Source of the DNA: a bacterium M00.F.Ca.ET.205.01.1.1
GTDB lineage: Bacteria; Pseudomonadota; Alphaproteobacteria; Rhizobiales; Rhizobiaceae
Reading direction: 5' to 3'
DNA: 62,172 nt
Assembly (NCBI GenBank): GCA_004791255.1
Contig: SRUQ01000005.1
Location: 134,438-196,609, forward strand
The notes under the pieces are model-generated. The model saw only the letters and a list, made by a program, of their open reading frames with translations. It was not told the DNA's origin and searched no databases. Of this stretch, positions 25,346 through 34,181 are shown one piece after another (the first letter of the stretch is position 1; each line of letters starts with the position of its first letter). A program made the position numbers and the translations under genes.

Positions 25346-27424
25346 ATGGATGGTGTCATCGCGGCAAATGCAGCGCAGAACGGAGCCGACTGGAAGGTCG
25401 GTGTCGATATCGGCGGGACATTCATCGATTTCTGCGCGCTGGAAGCAAACTCCGGCCGCGTCGCCTCGCTGAAGGTGCTGACGACCCCGGAAGATCCGGG
25501 CGCCGAACTGATGACCGGCCTCACCCTGCTGGCCGAGCGCGAAGGCTTCGATCCCACCCACATGACCCGCTTCGTGCACGGCACGACGGTCGGCATCAAC
25601 ACGATCATCCAGCGCAAGGGCGCGCCGTTGGCGCTGCTCACCAATGCCGGCTTCGAGGATGTCATCGAACTCGCCCGGCTTCGCATGCCGGATATGTATT
25701 CGCTGTTCTGCTCGCGGCCGGATCCGCTGATCTCGCGCGACATGGTCTTCGGCATTCCGGCCCGCATGCGTGCCGATGGCAGCGAGACCCAGGCACCCGA
25801 TATGGCGGCGGTGGAAAGTGCCGTCTCGGCGGCGAAAGCGAATGGCGCGCAAGGCATCATCGTCGCCTTCCTCCATGCCTGGCGCAACGCCGCGCAGGAA
25901 GCCTCCGTCAAGGGGGCGATTGCGCTCCTGGCGCCCGACCTTTTCGTCTTCACTTCGGCCGAGGTCTGGCCGGTCATCCGCGAATATGAACGCAGCTCCA
26001 CCGCCATTCTCAATGGCTATGTCCATCCGCGTGTCTCGGGCTATCTGACGGCGCTGGAAGACCGGTTGAAAGGACGCGGCGTGCCGGCCCGCCCGATGCT
26101 GACGAAGTCGAATGGCGGACTGATGAACGCCGCCGAAGGCAAGCACGCCTGCGTCAACATGCTGCTTTCGGGAACAGCTTCCGGTGTTATCGGCGCCTCT
26201 TGGCTGGCGCGTCAGGCGGGCGAAGACAGGATCCTTACCCTCGACATTGGCGGTACCTCGGCCGACTTCGCGCTCATCATCGACGGCGAGCCGCAATTCG
26301 GCATCGGCGAGCTGATCGGCGAATTTCCGCTCCATATCCCGTCCGTCTCGGTGAGCTCGATCGGCATAGGCGGAGGCTCGATTGCCAGTGTCGATGCGCA
26401 AGGTGTGCTGCGCGTGGGCCCGGAATCGGCCGGCTCGACACCGGGACCGGCCTGCTACAGCCGCGGCGGTGAGCGGGCGACGGTGACGGACGCCCTGGTG
26501 GTATGCGGATGGCTCGGTCACAGCGAGATGGCCTATGGCCAGCTCCGCGTCGATACCGAGCTGGCGCATCGCGCGGTCGACGAGCTCGCGCAGCGGCTCG
26601 GCCGCCCGGTCCAACAGACCGCAGAGGCGATCCTCGACATCGCGGTGTCGGAGATGTTCGTCGAGGTCGAGAAACTCGCTTCGCGTGCCGGCGTCGACTT
26701 GCGCGATTTCACGCTGATGCCGTTTGGCGGCGGCGGCCCCATGCTCGGCGCCTTCCTGGCCCGCGAACTCGGCATGAGGCGCGTCATGGCGCCGCGTCGT
26801 CCCGGCGTGGTCTCGGCGCTCGGCGGACTGGTGGCGGATCTGCGCGGCGATTTCATCCGCACCATCTTCAGCCCGTTGTCGGCCGCGTCGCTTCCCGTCA
26901 TCCGCGAGGCCTTTGCGGCACTGGCGCAAGAGGGCCGCGACTGGCTTGCGGCGCAGGGGCATGATGCAGCCGCCGAGCTCAACCTCTCTTGCGACATGCG
27001 CTATCTCGGGCAGAGCTATGAGATCGAGGTCGTCCTGTCGCCGCAATGGCTGGCGGACGGCAACGCCGAGGCAATCGAACAAGCTTTCCACCGCACCCAT
27101 GAGCAGCTCTACGATTTCCATGATCCCGAGGGCGCGATCGAGCTTGTGAACATAAGGCTGTCGGCGATTGGCGCGGGGCCGACGCTCTCCTTTCCCGAGG
27201 CTGAAGAGATCGACGTTGCGGCCAGCCCGGCGCGCCGGCTTCCGGTCTTTACGGGCCTGGGCGTCGAAACCGTTGATCTCCATGACCGGCAGACCCTTGT
27301 ACCCGGCAGCACCTTCAGCGGACCTGCCGTGGTCGTTCAGGAAGACACCACCTTTGCCATTCCAGGCGGCGCACAGGCGCGCGTCGACCGCCACCTCAAC
27401 CTTCATCTGACCTTCGCGGAGTAA
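25346..27424 (+). CDS. hyuA: Hydantoinase/oxoprolinase subunit A
   Basis: This 692-residue protein has the actin-like ATPase fold of ATP-dependent hydantoinases: VGVDIGGTFIDF at about residue 17, GTTVGINTIIQRKGA near 84 and the second phosphate loop TLDIGGTSADFAL near 297. With subunit B it uses ATP to open cyclic amides such as N-methylhydantoin, hydantoins or 5-oxoproline. ATG 25346 lies after AGGAAGGGA. hyuB follows four bases after its stop, then two oxidase subunits overlap, so the four genes form one operon. Acetone carboxylase subunits share the fold, but the pairing and lengths favour hydantoinase. Confidence 0.88.
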   Translation: MDGVIAANAAQNGADWKVGVDIGGTFIDFCALEANSGRVASLKVLTTPEDPGAELMTGLTLLAEREGFDPTHMTRFVHGTTVGINTIIQRKGAPLALLTNAGFEDVIELARLRMPDMYSLFCSRPDPLISRDMVFGIPARMRADGSETQAPDMAAVESAVSAAKANGAQGIIVAFLHAWRNAAQEASVKGAIALLAPDLFVFTSAEVWPVIREYERSSTAILNGYVHPRVSGYLTALEDRLKGRGVPARPMLTKSNGGLMNAAEGKHACVNMLLSGTASGVIGASWLARQAGEDRILTLDIGGTSADFALIIDGEPQFGIGELIGEFPLHIPSVSVSSIGIGGGSIASVDAQGVLRVGPESAGSTPGPACYSRGGERATVTDALVVCGWLGHSEMAYGQLRVDTELAHRAVDELAQRLGRPVQQTAEAILDIAVSEMFVEVEKLASRAGVDLRDFTLMPFGGGGPMLGAFLARELGMRRVMAPRRPGVVSALGGLVADLRGDFIRTIFSPLSAASLPVIREAFAALAQEGRDWLAAQGHDAAAELNLSCDMRYLGQSYEIEVVLSPQWLADGNAEAIEQAFHRTHEQLYDFHDPEGAIELVNIRLSAIGAGPTLSFPEAEEIDVAASPARRLPVFTGLGVETVDLHDRQTLVPGSTFSGPAVVVQEDTTFAIPGGAQARVDRHLNLHLTFAE

Positions 27425-27428
27425 CGCC

Positions 27429-29414
27429 ATGTTTGACCGCACAAACCTTCAGGTCCTGGCCAACCATGCCCGCGCGGCGGCCGAGAACATGGCCCACACG
27501 CTGCACCGCACCGCGCACTCCGCCTTCGTCAAGGAGACGCAGGACTTCACGGTGATGCTGATGGACCGTTCGGGAGCAACCTTCGCCGTGCCGATGGAAC
27601 TCGGCGCCACCTGGTATCCCGGGCTGTCGTATAGCCGCGCCATTGCGATGGTCGACGACTATCGGCCGGGAGACGTTGCCTTCACCAACGATCCCTATTC
27701 AGGCTATGTTGCCACGCATGCGCCGGATACGCATCTGTGGAAGCCGGTCTTCGTCGATGGCGAAATCGTCGCCTGGACGGGAGGACACATCCACAACACC
27801 GACATGGGTGGCGCGGTGCCGGCTTCGCTCAGCCGCGCGCTGACCGAAATCCATCAGGAGGGCATTCGCTTTCCGCCCATGAAGCTCGTCAATGAAGGCG
27901 TCTTCGACGAGATGATCCTGCGCATCATGAGCACCAATGTGCGCAAGCCGGACCTCAACATCGGCGACATCAAGGCGCTGGTCGGCGCGCTCAACACCGG
28001 CGAGCGCAAGATCCATGCAATGGTCGGGAAGTTCGGCAAAGCCGGCTTCGTCGACGGCGTTGCCGCTCTTCTCGACCATGCCGAGGCGCAGGCGCGCGAC
28101 GTGCTGCGCGCAATGCCCGACGGCACCTGGGAATTCGCCGACTATGCCGACGAGGATTCCGTCGAGGCCAATCCCTGCCGGCTGAAGCTGACGCTGACGA
28201 TCAAGGACGACGAGGCAGTGCTCGACTTCACTGGCTCCGATCCGCAACTCGGCTCTTCGCTCAACGTGCCCTCGGGTGGCGATCCGCGCCACACGATGCT
28301 TTTGGTCGGCGTCTACTATGTGCTCTACACGCTGAACCCGAAGATCCTGCTCAACACCGGTCTCACCCGGCCTTTCACCTGCATCACGCCGCAAGGTTCG
28401 GTGCTGAACCCGGTCCACCCCGCCGCCGTCGGCATGCGCTCGCTCACCTGCGCCCGCCTGCGGTCGGTGATCTTCGGCGCCTTTTCGCAGGCAGTGCCGG
28501 CGCGCCTGCCTGCTGCTCCGGCAGGCAACAACTGCATCGTCAATGTCATGACCACGGACGAGCGCACCAGCCGCACCGTCATCGCGGCGGTGAACCCCGT
28601 GGTGGGCGGCGGCGGCGCCATGCCGCATCGCGACGGCACCAACGGATCGGGCGCCGATGCCGCCTATCTCAAGAACACGCCGATCGAGATCACCGAGACG
28701 GAGACGCCGGTCGAATTCGTGAAATACGGGCTTGCCAGGGATAGCGGCGGGGCAGGCCGCTGGCGCGGTGGGCTGGCGACCGAGATGGCCTTCCGTGTCT
28801 TCGCGCCGGATTCCAGGATCACGGCGCGCAACCGCGACCGCAGCTTCTTCCGCCCCTGGGGCGTGCTGGGCGGCAAGGCCGCCGGCTTGTCCGACATGGT
28901 CGTCAATCCGGGGACCGAGCATGAACGGCGACTGGGCAATATCGACACCGCCGTCCTGCAGCCCGGCGACATGCTCGAAATTCGCTCCGCTGGCGGTGGC
29001 GGACGCGGCGACCCGCTTCAGCGCGAGCCCTGGCGGGTAGCTGAGGATATGCTGCGTGGCTACATCTCGCCGGCGGTGGCCGAACGCGACTATGGCGTCG
29101 TCATCCGCGACGGCGAGGTCGACGAGCAGGCGACGGTGCAGTTACGCGCGGGGCACAAGCCATCCACTGGTCATTTCCATTTCGGTCCGGAGCGAGACGG
29201 TTACGAAGCGCAGTGGACGCCGGCTGCCTATGACCGGCTCCACGCCGTGCTGGATGCCTTGCCGATCCACTGGCGCTTCTTCGCCAAGACGGAGATCTTC
29301 CGCCGCATGAAAGGCCGCTCCGGCCCAGAAGGCGTTCAAGCAGCCTTCGATGCGGTCTGCGAGCGCTTCCCCGAATTGCCGCGTCCTGGCCCGCTGCAAG
29401 AGGCCGCTGAATGA
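27429..29414 (+). CDS. hyuB: Hydantoinase/oxoprolinase subunit B
   Basis: This 661-residue protein is full length for HyuB. It shows family stretches RTAHSAFVKETQDFTVML (about 33), FTNDPYSGYVATHAPDT (about 88), GGHIHNTDMGG (about 118) and a Gly-rich end AGGGGRGDPLQR (about 525). It forms the amidohydrolase partner of HyuA. GGAGTAACGCC precedes the ATG, and its stop overlaps the next start in ATGA, so translation is coupled to the ferredoxin-like subunit gene. Substrate specificity among hydantoins, N-methylhydantoin and oxoproline cannot be read from sequence. Confidence 0.88.
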   Translation: MFDRTNLQVLANHARAAAENMAHTLHRTAHSAFVKETQDFTVMLMDRSGATFAVPMELGATWYPGLSYSRAIAMVDDYRPGDVAFTNDPYSGYVATHAPDTHLWKPVFVDGEIVAWTGGHIHNTDMGGAVPASLSRALTEIHQEGIRFPPMKLVNEGVFDEMILRIMSTNVRKPDLNIGDIKALVGALNTGERKIHAMVGKFGKAGFVDGVAALLDHAEAQARDVLRAMPDGTWEFADYADEDSVEANPCRLKLTLTIKDDEAVLDFTGSDPQLGSSLNVPSGGDPRHTMLLVGVYYVLYTLNPKILLNTGLTRPFTCITPQGSVLNPVHPAAVGMRSLTCARLRSVIFGAFSQAVPARLPAAPAGNNCIVNVMTTDERTSRTVIAAVNPVVGGGGAMPHRDGTNGSGADAAYLKNTPIEITETETPVEFVKYGLARDSGGAGRWRGGLATEMAFRVFAPDSRITARNRDRSFFRPWGVLGGKAAGLSDMVVNPGTEHERRLGNIDTAVLQPGDMLEIRSAGGGGRGDPLQREPWRVAEDMLRGYISPAVAERDYGVVIRDGEVDEQATVQLRAGHKPSTGHFHFGPERDGYEAQWTPAAYDRLHAVLDALPIHWRFFAKTEIFRRMKGRSGPEGVQAAFDAVCERFPELPRPGPLQEAAE

Positions 29415-29713
29415 TTACCGCCGGCCGCATCGTCCGGCTGGCAGAGCGCGACCGGGCACAGGTGCAATTTGTTCTCGACGGGCAGATTTGTCAGGCGCTG
29501 GCGGGCGACACCGTGCTGACCGCCATGCTGGCGGCGGGACATGCCTTGCGCAGCTCCGAGTTTGGACCCGAGCCGCGCGCCGGTTTCTGCCTCATGGGTG
29601 CCTGCCAGGATTGCTGGATATGGCAAGAGAAAGGGCCGCGACTGCGGGCATGTTCGACGCCTCTCGCGGAGGGTATGCGGCTGTGCACGACGGCGCCGGA
29701 GAGCTGGCCGTGA
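29411..29713 (+). CDS. [2Fe-2S] ferredoxin-like small subunit of opine-oxidase-type dehydrogenase
   Basis: This 100-residue protein has the plant-type ferredoxin-like fold of HcnA/SoxA-N-terminal proteins, with cluster ligands in GFCLMGACQDCWIW (about 59-72) and RACSTPL (about 80-86), giving four Cys in a CX4CX2C...C arrangement. In opine, D-hydroxyproline and glycine (hydrogen cyanide) dehydrogenases it shuttles electrons between flavins. Its ATG overlaps the hyuB stop and its TGA overlaps the GTG of the following FAD subunit, indicating equimolar translation. Confidence 0.85.
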   Translation: MITAGRIVRLAERDRAQVQFVLDGQICQALAGDTVLTAMLAAGHALRSSEFGPEPRAGFCLMGACQDCWIWQEKGPRLRACSTPLAEGMRLCTTAPESWP

Positions 29714-31077
29714 GCGAGATCTCACCGCAACGGATCGTGATCGTCGGCGCCGGTCCGGCCGGTATAAGGGCTGCCGCCACGCTGGTCGAAGCCGGGCTTC
29801 ATCCGGTGGTGATCGACGAAGCGCATCGCGCGGGCGGCCAGATCTATCGCCGCCCGCCGGACGGGTTCGTCCGCACGCCGGAGCAGCTCTACGGGTCGGA
29901 GGCGGCGAAAGCGCGTGCATTGCATGGGCTGTTCGACCGGCTGGTCGAAGACGGGCGGCTCACCTATTGCGCGAGCAGCTCGGTCGTCGCCATGCACGAT
30001 GGGCAACTCCACGTCCTGGGGGAGGGCGGCATGCAGGAGATCTTCTATGACAGCCTGATCCTTGCCACCGGCGCATCCGACCGCGTCGCACCCGTCCCCG
30101 GCTGGCAGAATGCCGGCGTCTACAGTCTTGGAGCGGCGCAGATCGCGTTCAAGGCGCAGGGCGTGGCACTGGGGAGGCGGATCGTGCTCGTCGGCTCGGG
30201 GCCTTTGCTGACGCTGGTCGGCGCTCAACTGGTCAAGGCCGGAGCGGATGTCGCGGCGGTGCTGGATACTTCGTCGTGGCGCCAGCAAATGCGAGGATTG
30301 TCAGGATTCGCCGCCCGGCCGGTCCTCGCGCTGCGCGGCCTGGCCCTCCGGGCAAGGCTCGGCCGCCGCTATCATGCGGGCGTGACGCTGGAGCGGATCG
30401 AGGCCGACGAGCAAGGTGTCGCGTCCTTGCGCTGGCGCGACGCCAGCGGCCGGCAGCGCCTCACGCCATGCGACATGGTCGGCATGGGCTGGCATTTGCG
30501 AGCAGAAACACATCTCGCCGACCTGGCAGGATGCGCCTTCTTTTATGACGAGCAGTGGCAGCAATGGCTGCCGAAGACCGACGAGATGGGTCGGGCCGGC
30601 AACGGCATCTACCTTGCAGGCGATGGGGTCCGTCTTCTCGGGGCGGATGGCGCCGAGGTCGCGGGGCGCCTGGCGGCGGCGGCGTGCCTCGCCGATCTCG
30701 GTTATCAAGCGACGTCCGCCGGCGCCGACCTACGCAAGCTCGCGCGGCTCGAGCGCTTTGCCCGTGGTCTGGCTCGCGCCTTTCCGTGGCCGGCGGCGAT
30801 GGTGCGGACGCTCCCCGGTGATGCGATCGTCTGCCGCTGCGAGAACGTCACGGCCGCAGCCGTGCGCGAAGGCGCGCATTGCGGCGGTGGCGAGGCCAAC
30901 AGGGTGAAGTCGCTTTCACGTGTTGGCATGGGGCGCTGCCAGGGGCGCTATTGCCAGTTGGCCGCCGTCGAACTCGTCGCGGCACAAGCCGGCTGCTCGC
31001 CCGATGCTGTCGGCCGGTTTCGCGGGCAGGCCCCGGTCCGGCCGGCGCCTGTCGGCGCCTTTCTCGGGGAGGGCTGA
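29710..31077 (+). CDS. FAD/BFD-type oxidase subunit (OoxA/HcnB-like)
   Basis: From GTG 29710, which overlaps the previous stop, the protein is 455 residues. An FAD motif (RIVIVGAGPAGIRAAATL) starts at residue 8, an NAD(P)-type Rossmann motif (RIVLVGSGPLLTLVGAQL) near 158, and the C-terminus carries a BFD-like [2Fe-2S] site (AIVCRCENVT, then GRCQGRYC) near 375-415. This is the alpha subunit layout of opine oxidase and HcnB. It needs a DadA-like beta subunit; the gene at 31122-32447 lies convergently 44 bp away. The frame continues upstream to 29350 but overlaps coding sequence. Confidence 0.85.
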   Translation: MSEISPQRIVIVGAGPAGIRAAATLVEAGLHPVVIDEAHRAGGQIYRRPPDGFVRTPEQLYGSEAAKARALHGLFDRLVEDGRLTYCASSSVVAMHDGQLHVLGEGGMQEIFYDSLILATGASDRVAPVPGWQNAGVYSLGAAQIAFKAQGVALGRRIVLVGSGPLLTLVGAQLVKAGADVAAVLDTSSWRQQMRGLSGFAARPVLALRGLALRARLGRRYHAGVTLERIEADEQGVASLRWRDASGRQRLTPCDMVGMGWHLRAETHLADLAGCAFFYDEQWQQWLPKTDEMGRAGNGIYLAGDGVRLLGADGAEVAGRLAAAACLADLGYQATSAGADLRKLARLERFARGLARAFPWPAAMVRTLPGDAIVCRCENVTAAAVREGAHCGGGEANRVKSLSRVGMGRCQGRYCQLAAVELVAAQAGCSPDAVGRFRGQAPVRPAPVGAFLGEG

Positions 31078-31121
31078 TGCGATTGCCAAAGCCGCACCCG
31101 GATGTCGGCCGGGATGACATC

Positions 31122-32447
31122 TCAGAAATCGGCGACCTTGCCCCAGGCCGAACCATCGAAGCGGCGCGGATCGTAGGATGTCGCATCGACGATCGGTTCC
31201 GACCCGGTCACCAGATCGGCGACCAGATGCCCGGCGCCGGGTCCGATGCCGAAGCCGTGTCCCGAAAAGCCGGCGGCGAGGAAGAAACCCGGAATGCTTT
31301 GGACCTCGCCGATGGCCGGCACGCCGTCCGGTGTGCTGTCGATATAGCCGGCCCAGGCAGCTTCTATCCTGGTCTGGCGCAGTGCCGGCAGCAGCTCGAG
31401 CGCGCGGGCATGGGTCAGGCGAATGGTCGACTGGTCCGGAGCCGGATCGAGGATGCGCATCCGCTCCATCGGCGTCGGCTGGTCGAGCCGCCAGCGCCGC
31501 AGCGTTTCATGGCCCGAACGCATGCCTTGCAAGCCACCGGGTCCAAGGCTTCGCCAGCGCTTCAGGAACATGGGCACGAATTGCGACGAGAAGCGCAGTT
31601 GCTGCGGCGTCACGTCGACGCGTCCGCGTCCGCTGATAGCGAGCGTGTAGCCGCCGTCGCCGCGTCGCGTCGCCGAAATCTTCGCGGTGTGGAGCGCATC
31701 CGGCAGGCCCTCGGCACCGGGCGTAACGGACAGGATGGAGGAGCGGATCGACGCCTGCGGAAAGCGGAAACCGAACTGGCGGCAGAACGACGAAGCCCAG
31801 GCGCCGCCCGCCAGCACCGCGGCCTTGGTCCGGATCGTTCCGCTTTCGGTGACCACGCCGCTCAGGCGCCCCCCCTCGGTCTCGATGCCGCGCGCGGCGC
31901 AATTCTGGTGCACGGTGCTCCCGAGTTTGAGGATGGCGCGTGCGACCGCGGGCGCGGCCCGCGACGGGTCGGCGGTACCGTCGGTCGGCGAGAAGACGCC
32001 GCCCTTCCAGGTCCGGCCCGTGGCGCGGCCCCGCTCGCCGGCCTCGGCGCTGTCGAGTATGTGCGTGGTGACGCCGGCCGTTCTGGCGAAGTCGCGCCAG
32101 CGCGCCCAGCCGGCGAGTTCCGCCTCGTCATTGCTGAGATAGAGCAGGCCGCAGCGGCGAAAGCCGGTGTCTTCGCCGGTCTCCGCCGCAAAACTGTCCC
32201 ACAGGTCGAGGCTTCGTGTCGCCATCGGCAGCTCGCGGGCGTCGCGGTTCTGCTGGCGGCACCATCCCCAGTTCCTGCTCGACTGCTCGGCCCCGACCCG
32301 TCCCTTTTCGACCAGCGCGACCTTAAGGCCGCGCCGGGCCAGATAGTAAGCCGCGAAGACCCCGACGATGCCGGCGCCGATCACCACCACGTCAGCGGAT
32401 TGCGGCAGTTCGCCAGACGTTTCGATTTGCTGCAGCGGTGCGCGCAT
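31122..32447 (-). CDS. FAD-dependent amine oxidase, DadA/OoxB-like
   Basis: This 441-residue protein has the FAD motif ADVVVIGAGIVGVFAAYYLARRG near residue 18, VEKGRVGAEQSSRNWGW and a C-terminal FSGHGFGIGPGAGHL. These are hallmarks of the DadA/sarcosine-oxidase family and of the beta subunits of opine-type dehydrogenases. AGAGAG precedes its ATG. It is convergent with the alpha/gamma-like subunit genes and divergent from an Lrp-type regulator at 32671, which probably controls it. It may be the missing catalytic partner of those subunits or a separate oxidase. Confidence 0.85.
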   Translation of the reverse strand: MRAPLQQIETSGELPQSADVVVIGAGIVGVFAAYYLARRGLKVALVEKGRVGAEQSSRNWGWCRQQNRDARELPMATRSLDLWDSFAAETGEDTGFRRCGLLYLSNDEAELAGWARWRDFARTAGVTTHILDSAEAGERGRATGRTWKGGVFSPTDGTADPSRAAPAVARAILKLGSTVHQNCAARGIETEGGRLSGVVTESGTIRTKAAVLAGGAWASSFCRQFGFRFPQASIRSSILSVTPGAEGLPDALHTAKISATRRGDGGYTLAISGRGRVDVTPQQLRFSSQFVPMFLKRWRSLGPGGLQGMRSGHETLRRWRLDQPTPMERMRILDPAPDQSTIRLTHARALELLPALRQTRIEAAWAGYIDSTPDGVPAIGEVQSIPGFFLAAGFSGHGFGIGPGAGHLVADLVTGSEPIVDATSYDPRRFDGSAWGKVADF

Positions 32448-32670
32448 GGTTCTCTCTGCCTTGAAGCGCCAGTCTATCGCGTTGCGCAGGCAGCCGCTGC
32501 TGCAGTTGCGGCCGGAGCAGAATTTTATTCCGACAGTCGTGTTGAAATCGCGAGACCCTGCGTTTCAAAGCGGTATTCGCTCGGATGGACACGCCAACGG
32601 GCTGTGGTAGTCTCGATGGCAACGAGCAAGGCAGCATTTTGTGCTGTGCCCCCTTCTTCGGAGACAACCC

Positions 32671-33147
32671 GTGAAACTGGATCGGATCGATATCAAGATT
32701 CTTCACGAACTGCAGAAGAACGGCCGTATCACCAACGTGGAATTGGCCGAGCTGGTGCATCTGTCGCCGAGCCCCTGCCTGATGCGGGTCAAGAGACTGC
32801 AATCGGAGGGCTACATCGAGGGCTATTCCGCGCAGGTCAATATCGGCAAGCTCGGCCAGACGCTGACGGTGTTCACTGAAATCACCTTGAAAAACCATCG
32901 CCAGGTCGACTTCGCCCGCTTTCTCGCGGTCGTGGAGAAGATCGAGCAGGTCATCGAATGCCACCTCGTGTCGGGCGGCTACGACTATTTGATGAAGTTC
33001 GTGACCTCCGGGATCGGCGAGTATCAGACGATCATGGAGCGGCTGACCGACATGGACATCGGCATCGACAAGTATTTCAGCTTCGTCGTGCTGAAGTCCC
33101 CGATCGTCAAGGCACACATGCCGCTGCCCAGCCTGTTTCCGAGGTAG
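32671..33147 (+). CDS. Lrp/AsnC-family transcriptional regulator
   Basis: From GTG 32671, with GGAG seven bases upstream, the product is 158 residues, the standard length. The helix-turn-helix begins at residue 2 (LDRIDIKILHELQKNGRITNVELAELV). A C-terminal RAM ligand domain contains VIECHLVSGGYDYLMKF. Such proteins sense amino acids and often control an adjacent divergent catabolic oxidase. The divergent neighbour is the DadA/OoxB-like gene 223 bp away. A terminator-like hairpin follows its stop. Confidence 0.9.
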   Translation: MKLDRIDIKILHELQKNGRITNVELAELVHLSPSPCLMRVKRLQSEGYIEGYSAQVNIGKLGQTLTVFTEITLKNHRQVDFARFLAVVEKIEQVIECHLVSGGYDYLMKFVTSGIGEYQTIMERLTDMDIGIDKYFSFVVLKSPIVKAHMPLPSLFPR

Positions 33148-33153
33148 CCAGCG

Positions 33154-33183
33154 GCGGCCGAGACGCTCTTCGTCGCCGGCCGC
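33154..33183. terminator. Hairpin between convergent genes
   Basis: GCGGCCG (33154-33160) pairs with CGGCCGC (33177-33183), with inner GACG/CGTC closing the loop. It lies seven bases after the Lrp stop and just before the end of the convergent LysR gene. There is no long T-run, so rho-independent function is uncertain. Confidence 0.5.
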
Positions 33184-33189
33184 GGCTCG

Positions 33190-34128
33190 CTACAGCATGG
33201 GCCGCAGCATTGCGTCCAAAGCCTTCAATTCGGCCTGCATCTCGGCGATCATCCAGGCGCTGATATCGGAGACGACAGGCTGTACCGGCCTTGAGCGCGG
33301 CGCAATCAGTTGATGGACGCGGCCTGTGTTGATCTGCCTGTCCGAAGCCGGAACAAGCGTTCCCTGAAGCAGCGCCCTTGAAACATTGCTGAGCCAGCCG
33401 AGCGCCACGCCTTCGCCGTTCATTGCAGCCTGCAGGACAACGGCGTAGTCGGAGAACTCCAGCCATTTTGCCTTGCTGGTCTTGCGGTCCGCCACAGCCC
33501 CCCAGGCATCCAGCCACTGCTCCTTGGCATCGGTCAGATGAAGCAGGACATGACCTTCGCCGGTGCCAGCATGCTTCAACCGACCGTGGGCCGACAGATA
33601 GGATGGGCTGCACACCGGAACGATGACTTCCGGCGAAAATGCCCAGCGGTGATAGTGCGTATCTTCATCGGCCAGGATTCTGGTGGCAAGATCGACATTC
33701 TCGGCGGGGCCTCGCAGAACGCCGGCGATCAGTTCGAACCTCAGGTCCACATCGGGAAATCTGGCGTTGAACGCCCCTAACCTCGGGACGAACCAATGGG
33801 TCGCGAGAGAGCTGGAAAGCGAGAGGGTAACCACCGGCTTTGCGGCGCCGTTTTGTTTGATTTCCCGGATCACCTCCTCGATGCCGTCAAATCCTTGCCG
33901 TACCGCCGAATAGAGGGCACGCCCTTCCGGGGTGGGTGCCAACCCCGTTGATGCTCGCGTGAAAAGAGCGACGCCGAAATCGGCCTCGAGCTGGGCGATG
34001 CTGCGGCTGATGGATGGTTGCGTTACGTTGAACTCGCGCGCGGCGGCGGTGAAGCTGCCCGACCGGAAAGCCGCTTCGAAGACAAGCAGTCCGCGCGCGG
34101 AGGGAACGAGTTTCGCAAAACCAGCCAT
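33190..34128 (-). CDS. LysR-family regulator, GcvA-like
   Basis: From ATG 34128 the protein is 312 residues. The N-terminal winged helix contains LLVFEAAFRSGSFTAAARE and VTQPSISRSIAQLE. The effector domain includes WFVPRLGAFNARFPDVDLRFE, characteristic of the GcvA branch. It is divergent, with only 53 bp between the starts, from the flavoprotein demethylase gene at 34182, its probable target. A TTG at 34155 would add nine residues. The ribosome site is weak. Confidence 0.85.
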   Translation of the reverse strand: MAGFAKLVPSARGLLVFEAAFRSGSFTAAAREFNVTQPSISRSIAQLEADFGVALFTRASTGLAPTPEGRALYSAVRQGFDGIEEVIREIKQNGAAKPVVTLSLSSSLATHWFVPRLGAFNARFPDVDLRFELIAGVLRGPAENVDLATRILADEDTHYHRWAFSPEVIVPVCSPSYLSAHGRLKHAGTGEGHVLLHLTDAKEQWLDAWGAVADRKTSKAKWLEFSDYAVVLQAAMNGEGVALGWLSNVSRALLQGTLVPASDRQINTGRVHQLIAPRSRPVQPVVSDISAWMIAEMQAELKALDAMLRPML

Positions 34129-34181
34129 ACGCCCAGCGTATAGCCAGCCCAACAATTTTCAAGCTTTCTGCCGACCCGTAA

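Noticed and set aside
24929..27442. 837-codon minus-strand frame opposite hyuA
   Set aside because: Composition is Arg/His/Asp-rich shadow; the plus strand has clear HyuA motifs.
30879..32879. 666-codon plus-strand frame opposite the DadA/OoxB-like gene
   Set aside because: No recognisable domains, overlaps three supported genes, typical high-GC antisense frame.
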